Source: Geminocystis sp050753365
GTDB taxonomy: Bacteria; Cyanobacteriota; Cyanobacteriia; Cyanobacteriales; Cyanobacteriaceae
Assembly (NCBI RefSeq): GCF_050753365.1
Contig: NZ_JBLZFY010000048.1
Span: forward strand, 1 to 31,957
Length of the DNA stretch: 31,957 bases
Reading direction: 5' to 3'
The translations under genes and the position numbers were made by a program. The notes under the pieces are model-generated. The model was given only the letters and a program-made list of their open reading frames with translations. It was not told the DNA's origin and did no database searches. Of this stretch, positions 15,421 to 24,382 are shown piece by piece (within the stretch, counting starts at the first letter, position 1; every line of letters starts with the position of its first letter).

Positions 15421-15897
15421 TTAATTATTCACTATTTCAAAGGGTTGTTGAATCCAATAATCGGAAGGGGTGATGCTATGATAATAGTCTGCTTTTAATT
15501 GACTATGAAATTTTTGCCATATAACTGCTGTATCAACTTCTACTTTCCAAGTTGTTTCGATCGATTCTTTGGTTTTGCTCATGGTGACACCCGTATCTAA
15601 TAAGTCATCCACTAATAAAACTTTATGGCTTGGGGGAGTAATATAGGATAGATTTCCTAGTAATAGTTTTTCTTGTTGATTATCTTGGGTATAGCTTTGA
15701 GTCACAATCACGGATAAAGGTAAATTTAATCTTCGAGAAAGGTAATCTCCTAGATAAAATCCACCTCTTGCAATGGCTATTATTTGAGCATAGGATTGTT
15801 TTCGATCGATAATGGTTTTAGCAACTACTTCACAAGATTCTCTAAATTCTTGCCAAGAAAACAAAATTTTCTTTTGAACTTCATCTATTTCTGTCAT
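15421..15897 (-). CDS. Phosphoribosyltransferase (purine-salvage type)
   Basis: This 158-residue cytoplasmic enzyme of the type I PRTase fold has the PRPP-binding loop VLLVDDLLDTGVTM (93-106) and an upstream IAIARGGFYLGDYLSRRL stretch (40-57) typical of xanthine/hypoxanthine-guanine PRTases. It probably joins a purine base to PRPP, but the residues that would fix the base are not decisive by eye. A purine-rich AGAGAG lies a few bases before the ATG. It heads a minus-strand pair with the binding lipoprotein and is divergent from the UPF0182 gene, sharing a 125-bp spacer. Confidence 0.8.
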   Translation of the reverse strand: MTEIDEVQKKILFSWQEFRESCEVVAKTIIDRKQSYAQIIAIARGGFYLGDYLSRRLNLPLSVIVTQSYTQDNQQEKLLLGNLSYITPPSHKVLLVDDLLDTGVTMSKTKESIETTWKVEVDTAVIWQKFHSQLKADYYHSITPSDYWIQQPFEIVNN

Positions 15898-15925
15898 TTT
15901 TCTCTCTTTTTAGGTCATAATTTTA

Positions 15926-15955
15926 ATCTCAAAGTGAGATATTTCTTAGTATAAT
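15926..15955. promoter_or_regulatory. Inverted repeat and TATAAT in divergent promoter region
   Basis: ATCTCA-AAG-TGAGAT (15926-15940) is a perfect 6-bp inverted repeat between the divergent phosphoribosyltransferase and UPF0182 genes, and TATAAT (15950-15955) follows on the plus strand. It could be an operator next to a promoter, but no good -35 is visible and arms this short also occur by chance. Confidence 0.3.
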
Positions 15956-16022
15956 AAAATAAAAAGTTTTCACCCCAACCTGTTAAAAATATTCATAGTC
16001 GATGTTAGTATAGGAGATGCTA

Positions 16023-18983
16023 ATGACTGTAACGGAAAAAGTTCGATCGAACCCAAAAACTAATTATCTAAAACCTATTTTACTTCTGGTATCATCCTTA
16101 ATTTTCGTCTCAATAATTATGGTGATAATCAGTAAAATTTGGGTTAATATTTTATGGTTTGAGGAGGTGAATTATTTAAAAACTTTTTGGAGTTTTTCCT
16201 TAACTAAATTATTTTTATGGTTTAGTACATTTACTATTTCTTTCTCTTTTTTGTGGATTAATTTATCCATTGCTGAAAAACAAAAACATGAGCAAAAATA
16301 TTTTTTAAGTAAAGATGACATAATAAGTAAAGAAGAATATCCGCAATCCCCAGTATTAAAATTAAAATATTTATTCCCTATTATCTTTAGTTTTTGTTTA
16401 TTAATTACCATTAGCATTATCTATTATACGGGCATTATTAACAAGGTTTATTATGTATCTTTAGAGTTACCGAATTTAAAACCAACTATCCCTCAAACTT
16501 TTTTAATCAGCAATATTCAAGAGATTTTTAATAATGTCATTAATCAAGGATTTGCTATATTTTTATTGACTATTTTTATCACTCTAGTAATTTTAAAAAC
16601 AAAGTTATGGTTAAGAGTAGTTGCTATTTATTATAGTATTTTATTCGCTTTTATTTTAGCAGGTTATTGGGGACAATTTTTACAATATCTTAATAGTATT
16701 GCCTTCAATATTAAAGATCCCATTTTTAAGCAAGATTTGAGTTTTTATATATTTAAAATCCCTTTTTTACAAATAATCGCCTCATTATTGCAAGGTTTAT
16801 TGATCTATTCGATCGTATCTGTTACCCTAACTTATTTATTAGCTAATAAAAGTTTATCAGACGGAAAATTTAAAGGTTTTTCGAGAAATCAATTAAAACA
16901 TTTATACGGTTTAACAGGATTATTAATGATCATTTTAGCGGTGATTCATTGGTTAAATCGTTATCTACTTTTATTCTCCTCCGAAGGAGTAGTTTATGGA
17001 GCAGGTTATACCGATATACATATAAGTTTACCAAGAGAAACTTTTGCTAGTATTTATGCCTTATTAATGGCTATATGGTTATTCTATAAATCTTTTACTG
17101 GGTTAAGTAGTAAAATAAGAGTAAATTTATCCTCAAAAAATAAAGGTTTTATTTCTTTTTCTACCTTACCTTTTTTTATCTATGCCGTTGTATATTCTTT
17201 AGGACTTTTATTAGGGGTTTTAGTACAAAATATGATCGTACAACCTAATGAATTAGCTTTAGAAAAACCCTATATTATCCATAATATTGAGCAAACAAGA
17301 TCAGCTTTTAATTTAGATAAAATTGAAGTAAAAACTTTCGATCCTGAAGGCAATTTAACATTAGAAGATATTGAAAAAAATTACCTTACTATTAATAATA
17401 TCCGTCTTTGGGATACTCGTCCCATTTTACAGGCAAATCGTCAATTACAACAAATTCGACCTTATTATGTGTTTTATGATGGTGACATCGATCGATATAA
17501 CATCAAAAGTGAAAGAGACTCTAATCATCAACCTATTAATAAACAAGTAATTATTGCGGGGAGGGAATTAGATGCGCAAATGTTACCCTCCCAAGCGCAA
17601 ACTTGGGTAAACCAACACTTAGTTTACACTCATGGTTACGGTTTTACCATGTCTCCCGTTAACCGAGTGGCAGATGGTGGCTTACCCTACTATTTTATTA
17701 AAGATATTGGCACGGCACAAGACCCCGGAGAGTTAAACACTTCTTCTCAATTCGTCAGAGATAGCATCCCTATTTATCGCCCGCGCATTTATTTTGGTCA
17801 GGTTACAAACAACTATATTATGACTAATACAAAAGTACCTGAATTTGACTTTCCTAGCGGTGAAGAAAATGTTTATCACACCTACGATGGAGAGGGAGGA
17901 ATCTATCTTAATTCTTTGACTCGTAAGTTTTTATTCTCTGTTTATTTACGAGATTGGCGGATGTTGTTAACCAATAATTTTACTCCTGAAACGAGGGTTT
18001 TGTTTCGCCGTAACTTGCGAGACAGATTGAAAGCGATCGCACCATTTTTATATTACGATCGAGATGCCTATTTAGTAGCGGCGAAGGGCAATAATGAAGA
18101 CTCTAATCATTTATATTGGTTAATTGATGGTTATACCATTTCGGATTATTACCCCTATTCAGACGCAGGAGAAAACAAATTTAATTATATCCGTAACTCT
18201 ATTAAGGTATTAATCAATGCCGAAGATGGTGATGTTAACTTTTATATTAGCGATGAAGAAGACCCAATTATCAAGGTATGGACAAAAATTTTTCCCGAAT
18301 TATTCCAACCTTTAAGCGCCATGCCACCAGATATTAAACAACATATTCGTTATCCCATCGACTTTTTTAACACCCAATCCGAGAGACTGCTTACTTATCA
18401 CGTTACCGATCCTCAAGTATTATACAACAGGGAAGATCAATGGCAAGTTCCCGAAGAAATTTACGGTAGTGAAATGCTTTCCATGCAACCCTACTATTTA
18501 ATTATGAAATTGCCCATTGCTACCCAAGAGGAGTTTATTTTATTACATCCTTATACCCCTATTTCTCGCCCGAATTTAATTGCATGGTTAGCGGCTCGAT
18601 CGGACAACGAAAACTATGGTAAATTGTTATTATATCAGTTTCCTAAGCAAAGATTGGTCTTTGGACCCGATCAAATAGAAGCCTTAATAAACCAAGACCC
18701 TATTATATCAGGTCAAATATCATTATGGGATAGACAAGGCTCAAAGGCGATACAAGGACATTTATTAATTATCCCCATCGAAGAATCCTTGTTATATGTA
18801 GAACCAGTATATCTCGAAGCCGATAAAAATAGTGTACCCACTTTAGCACGGGTAATAGTAGTTTACGAGAATAAAATTGTCATGGCGCAGACTTTAAGAC
18901 AAGCCTTAGATAATATTTTTAGAGGCACAAAAATCGATGAGTCGCCTATTATTCGGTTTTTAGAAAATTCTACCATTAACTAG
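16023..18983 (+). CDS. UPF0182 family membrane protein
   Basis: This 986-residue integral membrane protein of the UPF0182 (COG1615) family has no established biochemical function. The N-terminal about 410 residues contain several long hydrophobic segments (roughly 7-9 helices, for example near 18-45, 112-138, 175-200, 205-225 and 295-315). A large, mostly extracytoplasmic domain of about 570 residues follows, containing family-typical blocks such as YTHGYGFTMSPVNRV, PEFDFPSGEENV, DYYPYSDAGENKFNYIRNS and HIRYPIDFF. The ATG at 16023 is preferred over the ATG at 16017 because AGGAG (16012-16016) then has a 6-nt spacer instead of abutting the codon. The length is normal for the family, and it appears intact and monocistronic. 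Confidence 0.9.
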   Translation: MTVTEKVRSNPKTNYLKPILLLVSSLIFVSIIMVIISKIWVNILWFEEVNYLKTFWSFSLTKLFLWFSTFTISFSFLWINLSIAEKQKHEQKYFLSKDDIISKEEYPQSPVLKLKYLFPIIFSFCLLITISIIYYTGIINKVYYVSLELPNLKPTIPQTFLISNIQEIFNNVINQGFAIFLLTIFITLVILKTKLWLRVVAIYYSILFAFILAGYWGQFLQYLNSIAFNIKDPIFKQDLSFYIFKIPFLQIIASLLQGLLIYSIVSVTLTYLLANKSLSDGKFKGFSRNQLKHLYGLTGLLMIILAVIHWLNRYLLLFSSEGVVYGAGYTDIHISLPRETFASIYALLMAIWLFYKSFTGLSSKIRVNLSSKNKGFISFSTLPFFIYAVVYSLGLLLGVLVQNMIVQPNELALEKPYIIHNIEQTRSAFNLDKIEVKTFDPEGNLTLEDIEKNYLTINNIRLWDTRPILQANRQLQQIRPYYVFYDGDIDRYNIKSERDSNHQPINKQVIIAGRELDAQMLPSQAQTWVNQHLVYTHGYGFTMSPVNRVADGGLPYYFIKDIGTAQDPGELNTSSQFVRDSIPIYRPRIYFGQVTNNYIMTNTKVPEFDFPSGEENVYHTYDGEGGIYLNSLTRKFLFSVYLRDWRMLLTNNFTPETRVLFRRNLRDRLKAIAPFLYYDRDAYLVAAKGNNEDSNHLYWLIDGYTISDYYPYSDAGENKFNYIRNSIKVLINAEDGDVNFYISDEEDPIIKVWTKIFPELFQPLSAMPPDIKQHIRYPIDFFNTQSERLLTYHVTDPQVLYNREDQWQVPEEIYGSEMLSMQPYYLIMKLPIATQEEFILLHPYTPISRPNLIAWLAARSDNENYGKLLLYQFPKQRLVFGPDQIEALINQDPIISGQISLWDRQGSKAIQGHLLIIPIEESLLYVEPVYLEADKNSVPTLARVIVVYENKIVMAQTLRQALDNIFRGTKIDESPIIRFLENSTIN

Positions 18984-18989
18984 TACAGG

Positions 18990-19011
18990 TGGGTGAAAAT
19001 AATTCACCACT
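18990..19011 (+). terminator. Possible hairpin after the UPF0182 gene
   Basis: GTGGGTGAA and TTCACCAC, separated by AATAA, can pair with one bulge a few bases after the UPF0182 stop codon. There is no T-tract, so a terminator role is only possible. Confidence 0.3.
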
Positions 19012-19190
19012 TAAGCATCAGTTTTCATTTCCTTAAATTATTAATTTTGTTTTGGTAAACTGATAAGTTATTTACGACATCTGCACTAGTCTTCTAGTAT
19101 CAAGCGTCTTATCTTCACCGATAATTTTATAGTTCACTCAGGTAATAAAGGCGCGGAATTGCTCACCTTTCCCTAACATATTTAAACATT

Positions 19191-20414
19191 ATGAAAAGAA
19201 GAACATTTTTACAACAAATAGCTCTATTCACTGGTGGCTTGATGATTCCAGTGGGGGCAAATGGTTGGGTTAGTCAAAGTTTCGGTAAAACCCTTTCATC
19301 GAAAAAATTAATTGTGGTTTTCCTGCGAGGGGGAGTTGATGGTTTAAGTGTAATTGTACCTCATCAAGAAGATGAATACTATGATTATAGACCCTCGATC
19401 GCACTGGCTGAACCGAATGAAAAAAATGGTGTTTTAGATTTAGATGGTTATTTTGGTTTACATCCTGCCTTAAAAGATTTGATGCCTCTATGGAAGAAAA
19501 AAGAGCTTACCTTTATTCATGGTTGCGGATTAACTACGAATACTCGATCGCATTTTCAAGCACAATTCTATATGGAAAATGGCAATCCGGGGGATACAAA
19601 GATGATGGAAGGTTGGATGAATCGTTTTTTAGGCATTTTATCGGCACAAAATCCTACCCAAGCAGTAAACGTTGGTTTAACCACTCCTCACATTTTAAAC
19701 GGTTCAATACCTATTGCGAATTTGCCTAGGGGTAAGGATAGCATACAGCAACAACAGATCGATCGATCGGGGATCAGTCAATTTTTTGATCAACTTTATA
19801 GCGGTGATGATGACTTAAGTTTAGCCTATCAACAAGGTAGAAAAGCCAGAGAAATATTCATGAAGGAATTAGAAAAAGATATGATGGAGGCATCAAAAAA
19901 CGCTCCTTCTTCATCTCAATTTGTTCAAGAAGCCAAACAAATGGCTACTTTAATGAAAGGAAAAGCCAATACTCAACTTGGTTTTATTGATTTAGGGCAG
20001 TGGGATACCCATGTTAATCAATCGACACGACTGAATCAATTATTGAAACCCTTAGGGGAAGGATTAGCCACTTTAGTTAAAGAATTAGGAGACACTTATA
20101 ACGACACTACTATTGTTGTAATGTCAGAATTTGGGCGTACTGTTAAAGAAAATGGTAACAAAGGAACAGATCATGGTAGAGGTAATCCTATGTGGATTAT
20201 AGGCAAAAATGTTAAAGGAGGACAATTTTATGGGGAGTGGGCAACTTTAGAAGAAAATCAATTATTTGAAGGTAGAGATGTGGGTGTTACTACAGATTTT
20301 CGTGAGCCTATTAGCAATATCTTAAAAACTTTTAACTTATCTGATCAATTAATCTCTCAAGTATTCCCTAATTTTATCCCTCAAAATAACTTAAATTTTC
20401 TTTCCTCAACGTAA
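19191..20414 (+). CDS. DUF1501 protein, exported by a Tat-like signal
   Basis: This 407-residue protein belongs to DUF1501, a group with an alkaline-phosphatase/sulfatase-like fold and no settled function. The N-terminus (MKRRTFLQQIALFTGG) is a Tat-type signal with twin Arg, so export of a folded protein is likely. Family landmarks are VVFLRGGVDGLSVIVP (42-57), HPALKDLMPLW (91-101), GQWDTH (269-274), SEFGRT (312-317) and TDHGRG (326-331); the His and Asp residues in the last blocks lie where metal ligands sit in related folds. Family genes are often beside a DUF1800 gene, but none is next to this one here. No Shine-Dalgarno is obvious before the ATG. It is convergent with the porin gene. Confidence 0.85.
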   Translation: MKRRTFLQQIALFTGGLMIPVGANGWVSQSFGKTLSSKKLIVVFLRGGVDGLSVIVPHQEDEYYDYRPSIALAEPNEKNGVLDLDGYFGLHPALKDLMPLWKKKELTFIHGCGLTTNTRSHFQAQFYMENGNPGDTKMMEGWMNRFLGILSAQNPTQAVNVGLTTPHILNGSIPIANLPRGKDSIQQQQIDRSGISQFFDQLYSGDDDLSLAYQQGRKAREIFMKELEKDMMEASKNAPSSSQFVQEAKQMATLMKGKANTQLGFIDLGQWDTHVNQSTRLNQLLKPLGEGLATLVKELGDTYNDTTIVVMSEFGRTVKENGNKGTDHGRGNPMWIIGKNVKGGQFYGEWATLEENQLFEGRDVGVTTDFREPISNILKTFNLSDQLISQVFPNFIPQNNLNFLSST

Positions 20415-20452
20415 TTACAGGTTTTTCAATTTGGTAAATCATAAGCTAGTTG

Positions 20453-20478
20453 GCATTTAAGTTTACTGATGAAGGTAG
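20453..20478 (+). repeat. Direct repeat, left copy flanking the porin gene
   Basis: This 26-bp stretch (beginning GCATTTAAGTTTACTG) matches 22194-22219 at 24 of 26 positions in the same orientation. The right copy lies just upstream of the porin start; this left copy lies beyond its stop. Confidence 0.8.
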
Positions 20479-20563
20479 GCAAAAGACAACAGGTAAGCAA
20501 TGAAGTCATTTTTAAGACTTAATAAAAACGGTATGTTAAATGCGTCTTAGCTAATTGTAAAAT

Positions 20564-20580
20564 GGTGGGCAATGCCCACC
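20564..20580. terminator. Inverted repeat at convergent junction (bidirectional terminator candidate)
   Basis: GGTGGGCAATGCCCACC is an 8-bp-stem inverted repeat between the convergent DUF1501 and porin genes, 16 bp from the porin stop codon. It matches the inverted repeat at 11864-11880 except for one central base. Confidence 0.5.
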
Positions 20581-20596
20581 CTATTCTCATCAAGCC

Positions 20597-22186
20597 TTAA
20601 AAGGTAAAAGCCGTACGCAAAGCACCTACATACAAGGGATCTCGATTATTTTCAGGATTTAATATCACCCAAAAAGCAGGGGCGATCGAAATGTTATCGG
20701 TTAACTTGAAGGTGTAAAATGTTTCTATGAGGAAAGGAGTGTCTTTGGTTGCCACTATATCCGTAGGAATATTGTTTTTATTGGTTAAAGTGGAAGCATA
20801 GGGCGGACTGCCTACACTGATAGCCCCTAAGTTACCTTCTTTGAATAAGTCGGGAAAAGCAAGGCTTACTTTCCAATTCCAAATATCGGCGCTGTCTCCT
20901 CTCCTTAATCCCCCTTCGGCTTTAGAATGGGTGTACATACCCCATCCAGATACATTAAAACGAGGGGTAATTTGCCAAGAACCAATTATGGCATAATGAT
21001 CGGAAGAAGCTGCATTACCATCAAAAGGATCATCTGTATTAGCTACCCCCATATAACCAAGCAAGGAAAAGTCCTGTAAATCACCCGTACCACTATAATC
21101 TCTAGCATAGGCAAAGGCAATGCCCGTATTAGCGCCCATTTGATAGGTTAATTGAGTGGCAATGTTGTATTTACCGTTAAATAAACCGTTACCCCTTTCA
21201 GGATTTGCTCCATTTAAGGCAGAATAGAGGAGTCCAATATTTAAGTTATCGGTGATGTCGTAGTAAGCACCAAATCCGGGTCCTTCGTAGTCGTTCATTA
21301 GATAAATAGGTGCTAAACTAGGGAAAAATGCGATCGAACCTGTAGCAAAATCCGCAGTATAGGGTGACAAAGGATCAGAAATGTCATCAAGGGTAATTTT
21401 AATTCCTGCTATCCACAATTTAGCTCGATCGCCCACGGGGAAGCTATACTGAACTTTATTTAAACTGGTGTTATTTTCACCTCCAGCACTAAAGTTAAAA
21501 TCTGTTAAGTTACTACCTGCCCTTGCAAAGTAAAAGTTGCCCATTTGCAGACGTACTTTTAATAAATCTTCCCCTGTAAAACTGGTGTTTAAATCAAGAC
21601 GGGTGCGGAAGTTGGCGGTAATTTGCCCATCGGTAATAGGAGTATTTTTTTTCGAGCCAATGGCGGCGGTTTCGTTTCCTGCTACCCCTGAAAAGACAAA
21701 AATATTCTCTCCTTGTAGCTTAGTTGTGGGTGCAAAGTTATGTTCTTCTAAAAAAGTAACTCTAGCGTCTAAGTTATCAACCCTCGTGGTGAGGTTAGCT
21801 AATTCTACTTCATATTCTTTGGCTAGGGCTTTTAATTTTTCGATGTCTTCTTTGGCTACTGTAGCACCTTCTTGTATCAAACGTTCTATCGAATTTAGGC
21901 AACTATTTAACCCTGCGGCAAACTCATAACGACTTAAAGCTCGATTTCCCCGAAAAGTTCGATCGGGATACCCGACAATACAACCATAGTTTTCGACCAA
22001 ACTTCTCAAGGCTTCAAAAGCCCAATCCGTAGGAGAAACATCCCGTAATTGAGAGACGCTATTAATTTGACTCATAGCATTATTATCTTGAAGATAATTG
22101 AGAGTTTGAGCATTAACTTTTTCAGAGAATAGAGAATTTACACCAAAGAGAAAGGATAAAAAAACCAAAAAATTCAACTTTTTCAT
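20597..22186 (-). CDS. SLH-domain OprB-type outer-membrane porin
   Basis: This 529-residue outer-membrane protein belongs to the main cyanobacterial porin class (Slr1841/SomA-like). It has a signal peptide (1-26, ending VNA), one SLH domain (about 48-95: DVSPTDWAFEALRSLVENYG, GYPDRTFRG, LSRYEFAAGLN) that should bind pyruvylated cell-wall polymer, a coiled coil (about 112-150), and an OprB-type beta-barrel (about 155-529) ending in the aromatic residue expected of barrel proteins (ALRTAFTF). It would let small solutes and inorganic ions pass the outer membrane while tying that membrane to the peptidoglycan layer. The start is fixed by the signal peptide. The gene is bracketed by 26-bp direct repeats (20453 and 22194), and its upstream spacer is full of dispersed repeats, suggesting past rearrangement or loss of a neighbouring copy. 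Confidence 0.9.
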   Translation of the reverse strand: MKKLNFLVFLSFLFGVNSLFSEKVNAQTLNYLQDNNAMSQINSVSQLRDVSPTDWAFEALRSLVENYGCIVGYPDRTFRGNRALSRYEFAAGLNSCLNSIERLIQEGATVAKEDIEKLKALAKEYEVELANLTTRVDNLDARVTFLEEHNFAPTTKLQGENIFVFSGVAGNETAAIGSKKNTPITDGQITANFRTRLDLNTSFTGEDLLKVRLQMGNFYFARAGSNLTDFNFSAGGENNTSLNKVQYSFPVGDRAKLWIAGIKITLDDISDPLSPYTADFATGSIAFFPSLAPIYLMNDYEGPGFGAYYDITDNLNIGLLYSALNGANPERGNGLFNGKYNIATQLTYQMGANTGIAFAYARDYSGTGDLQDFSLLGYMGVANTDDPFDGNAASSDHYAIIGSWQITPRFNVSGWGMYTHSKAEGGLRRGDSADIWNWKVSLAFPDLFKEGNLGAISVGSPPYASTLTNKNNIPTDIVATKDTPFLIETFYTFKLTDNISIAPAFWVILNPENNRDPLYVGALRTAFTF

Positions 22187-22193
22187 AGTAATT

Positions 22194-22219
22194 GCATTTA
22201 AGTTTACTGGTGATGGTAG
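22194..22219 (+). repeat. Direct repeat, right copy flanking the porin gene
   Basis: This is the partner of 20453-20478 (24 of 26 identical), lying 8 bp upstream of the porin start codon and so within its mRNA leader, where the ribosome would bind. Confidence 0.8.
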
Positions 22220-22239
22220 TATTAAAAATTCGGGAATTG

Positions 22240-22340
22240 AGATTCCTTCGCTACACTCGGAATGACATTGTATTAGGAGTTACGCACTTGGAAAAACAAT
22301 CAAGGCTTTAAGATTCCTTCGCTACACTCGGAATGACATT
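22240..22340 (+). repeat. Pair of perfect 30-bp direct repeats
   Basis: The 30-bp sequence beginning AGATTCCTTCGCTACACTCG occurs at 22240-22269 and again, identical, at 22311-22340. It resembles the widespread class of intergenic repeats of the form GAGATTGCTTCG...CAATGACA. Confidence 0.9.
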
Positions 22341-22420
22341 ATATTTTTTTAATCAGTAGGGCGATGCACAACCCACCATCTTTTAAAATCTTGAAAATTT
22401 ACCGAAAAATAACCTTATCC

Positions 22421-22446
22421 TGTCATTGCGAGGCACGAAGCAATCT
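22421..22446 (-). repeat. Dispersed repeat, inverse copy (matches 13914-13934)
   Basis: Read on the minus strand, this gives AGATTGCTTCGTGCCTCGCA followed by ATGACA. The first 21 bases are identical to 13914-13934, and the whole is related to the 30-bp repeats at 22240 and 22311. Confidence 0.8.
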
Positions 22447-22499
22447 CTCAAAAATCAACAATTTCTGCATAAACAAAGATTTAGGCAATATTTCTGAAA

Positions 22500-22556
22500 T
22501 CGCTTTAGCAGATTTTCGCTGTTAGCTTCGCCAATTTATTGCGAAGTGGGTGATGT
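22500..22556 (+). repeat. Composite dispersed repeat, second copy
   Basis: TCGCTTTAGCAGA (22500-22512) and the downstream TTTATTGCGAAGTGGGTGAT resemble the outer parts of the composite element at 13883-13972, while the middle is shorter and different. It is non-coding. Confidence 0.55.
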
Positions 22557-22613
22557 TAAACTTATCAGGCTACTAGACGGTTTAATGTTAACCTTGTCAA
22601 CCTGTTGGATGGT

Positions 22614-24182
22614 TTAAGCCTCTGCTTTTTGTAAAGCTGACTTTCGCTTGGCTTGGGCAATGGGATTCATTTTCTGTTCTAGCCATTTGAATCCAAAGGA
22701 TGATAAAGTAGTCAACACAAGGTAAACTAAAGCCACTGCAATATATACCTCAAAGGCTTGGAAAGTACTCGCTACGATTAATTGCCCTTGTCTGAATAAC
22801 TCCGCAAAACCAATCACCGCCACTAAACTGGTGTCTTTGATTAGGGTGATAAATTCATTACCCAAAGGAGGCAAAATACGGCGGAAGGCTTGAGGCATAA
22901 TCACTTCTTTCATGGTTTCCCATCGACTCATGCCCAAGGATTCACAGGCTTCCCATTGCCCTTTATCTATGGATTCAATCCCCCCCCTGATGATTTCTGC
23001 AAGGTAGGCAGTCACGTTTAAACTTAAGGCTATCACGGCGGCAGGAAAACGATCTAAACTCCACTGTAAGCCTATTTGTTGAAATACTGCGGGTAATCCA
23101 AAATAAATAATGAACAATTGTACTAACATGGGTGTTCCTCGAAAGAACTCTACATACACCCGTAAAGCATTTTTGAGGATGGCATTGTGAGAAATCAAGC
23201 CAAAGGCTACCAATGAGCCTCCAATTAAGCCAAAAAAGATAGAACAAGCTGTTAAAATAAGGGTTACGATCGCACCTTGAGGTAGTCTTTGCAGAAGTAA
23301 CATGAATACAGACTGTCGATCGCCACGATTAAGGGCTGTGGAGATAAAATCCGATGAGCCTGTACCAATCAAGGAAGGGGCTATAATAGGTAAAGTATAA
23401 GGCTCTCCTGCAAACCATTTTTCATAGATTTGATTATAAGTGCCGTTGCGTAAAATTTCGTATAAACCGAAGTTAACTAACATTACCTTTTCGGAATTTA
23501 AAGGCAAACCGATACCATAAAACTCCTCCGTGACTAACTCCCCAACTACCTTAACCCCTCTTAATTGAGCATCTTTAACGGCGAATAAAGTTACAGGTGC
23601 ATCATTAACTACCGCATCAACTTTACCGTTTATCAACTCTTGCAAGGCTAACACTGCCGAATCAAAGGAAATTACTTGCGCATTGGGAATTTTATCCGCT
23701 TCCATCGCTCCCGTTGTGCCTATTTGTACGGCAATTTTACGCCCTTGTAAGTCATCAAAACTCTTAATCTCATCGTTGTTTTCTTGTACTGCGATCGCCA
23801 ACCCTGCTTTAAAATAAGGGCTAGAAAAAGTTATACTTTGCGCCCTATCGGCGGTAATCGTCATACCACTAACCACAGCATCTAAAGTACCTGACTGTAG
23901 TGCAGGAATAAGACCATCAAAAGGGATGGATTCAAACTGTACATCTAAGCCTACCTCCTGCCCGATGGCTTTCATTAAGTCAATATCAAAACCAATTAAA
24001 CTGCTACCGTCTTCTGAGGGCATTTCAAAAGGGGGAAAAGTAGGCTCAGTGCCGACTCTTAAAGACATTGATTGACTTTGTGCCACTGAAAAAGGGTTGA
24101 AAGTAGTAAAAATAATTGTGAGAAATGCTACTATACCTAAAATAATCGGTTTCGTTAGGTTCGATCGTCCTTGTTTGATCAT
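22614..24182 (-). CDS. bgtB: Fused substrate-binding/permease subunit of amino-acid ABC transporter
   Basis: This 522-residue protein joins two normally separate subunits. Residues 1-37 are a signal or anchor segment; about 38-262 are an SBP_bac_3 domain (LRVGTEPTFPPFEM, IGFDIDLMKAIGQEVG, VVSGMTITADR, AVQIGTTG); about 295-505 are an ABC permease of the His/Gln/Arg type with the EAA loop EACESLGMSRWETMKEVIMP (411-430). The layout and length match cyanobacterial BgtB, part of the Bgt system for basic amino acids and glutamine. The ATPase gene bgtA is divergent, 200 bp away, instead of downstream, so both may be controlled from the shared spacer. Substrate assignment rests on family resemblance; glutamate or other polar amino acids remain possible. 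The start codon is followed by a normal signal segment. Confidence 0.85.
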   Translation of the reverse strand: MIKQGRSNLTKPIILGIVAFLTIIFTTFNPFSVAQSQSMSLRVGTEPTFPPFEMPSEDGSSLIGFDIDLMKAIGQEVGLDVQFESIPFDGLIPALQSGTLDAVVSGMTITADRAQSITFSSPYFKAGLAIAVQENNDEIKSFDDLQGRKIAVQIGTTGAMEADKIPNAQVISFDSAVLALQELINGKVDAVVNDAPVTLFAVKDAQLRGVKVVGELVTEEFYGIGLPLNSEKVMLVNFGLYEILRNGTYNQIYEKWFAGEPYTLPIIAPSLIGTGSSDFISTALNRGDRQSVFMLLLQRLPQGAIVTLILTACSIFFGLIGGSLVAFGLISHNAILKNALRVYVEFFRGTPMLVQLFIIYFGLPAVFQQIGLQWSLDRFPAAVIALSLNVTAYLAEIIRGGIESIDKGQWEACESLGMSRWETMKEVIMPQAFRRILPPLGNEFITLIKDTSLVAVIGFAELFRQGQLIVASTFQAFEVYIAVALVYLVLTTLSSFGFKWLEQKMNPIAQAKRKSALQKAEA

Positions 24183-24382
24183 GGTGAAGGGTTTATAATT
24201 TGATATTATGGCAGTTGAATCTAAATATGACTTATATTATCTCAAAAATTATGTGTTCTAAAATACATTTTTTCTGACTAAAGTTATTTATCCTAAAATC
24301 AGTTAAATATGAGAATTTACCCTTTTAACCATCTTGTCTCACCTCATTTAAAATTCTAAAAAATTGAATAGGATCAATCATT
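24183..24382. promoter_or_regulatory. Shared divergent spacer of bgtB and bgtA
   Basis: This 200-bp AT-rich spacer lies between two divergent genes for one transporter and must contain both promoters. AGGA (24370-24373) is a reasonable ribosome site for bgtA. No confident promoter pair or operator could be picked by eye. Confidence 0.45.

Larger units (their letters stand above)
22187..22613. other. 427-bp repeat-rich spacer between bgtB and porin genes
   Basis: No gene is visible. The spacer holds the right 26-bp direct repeat (22194-22219), two perfect 30-bp direct repeats (22240-22269, 22311-22340), a related element in inverse orientation (22421-22446) and a further composite element (22500-22556). 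The porin promoter must lie here, but I could not pick it out with confidence. Confidence 0.7.

Noticed and set aside
21537..21929. 130-codon plus-strand frame
   Set aside because: It lies wholly opposite the well-supported porin gene, has no ribosome site and shows no recognisable protein features.
22187..22613. Insertion sequence or transposase remnant in the repeat-rich spacer
   Set aside because: Neither strand shows a transposase-like frame or paired terminal inverted repeats with target-site duplication; only short repeats are visible.
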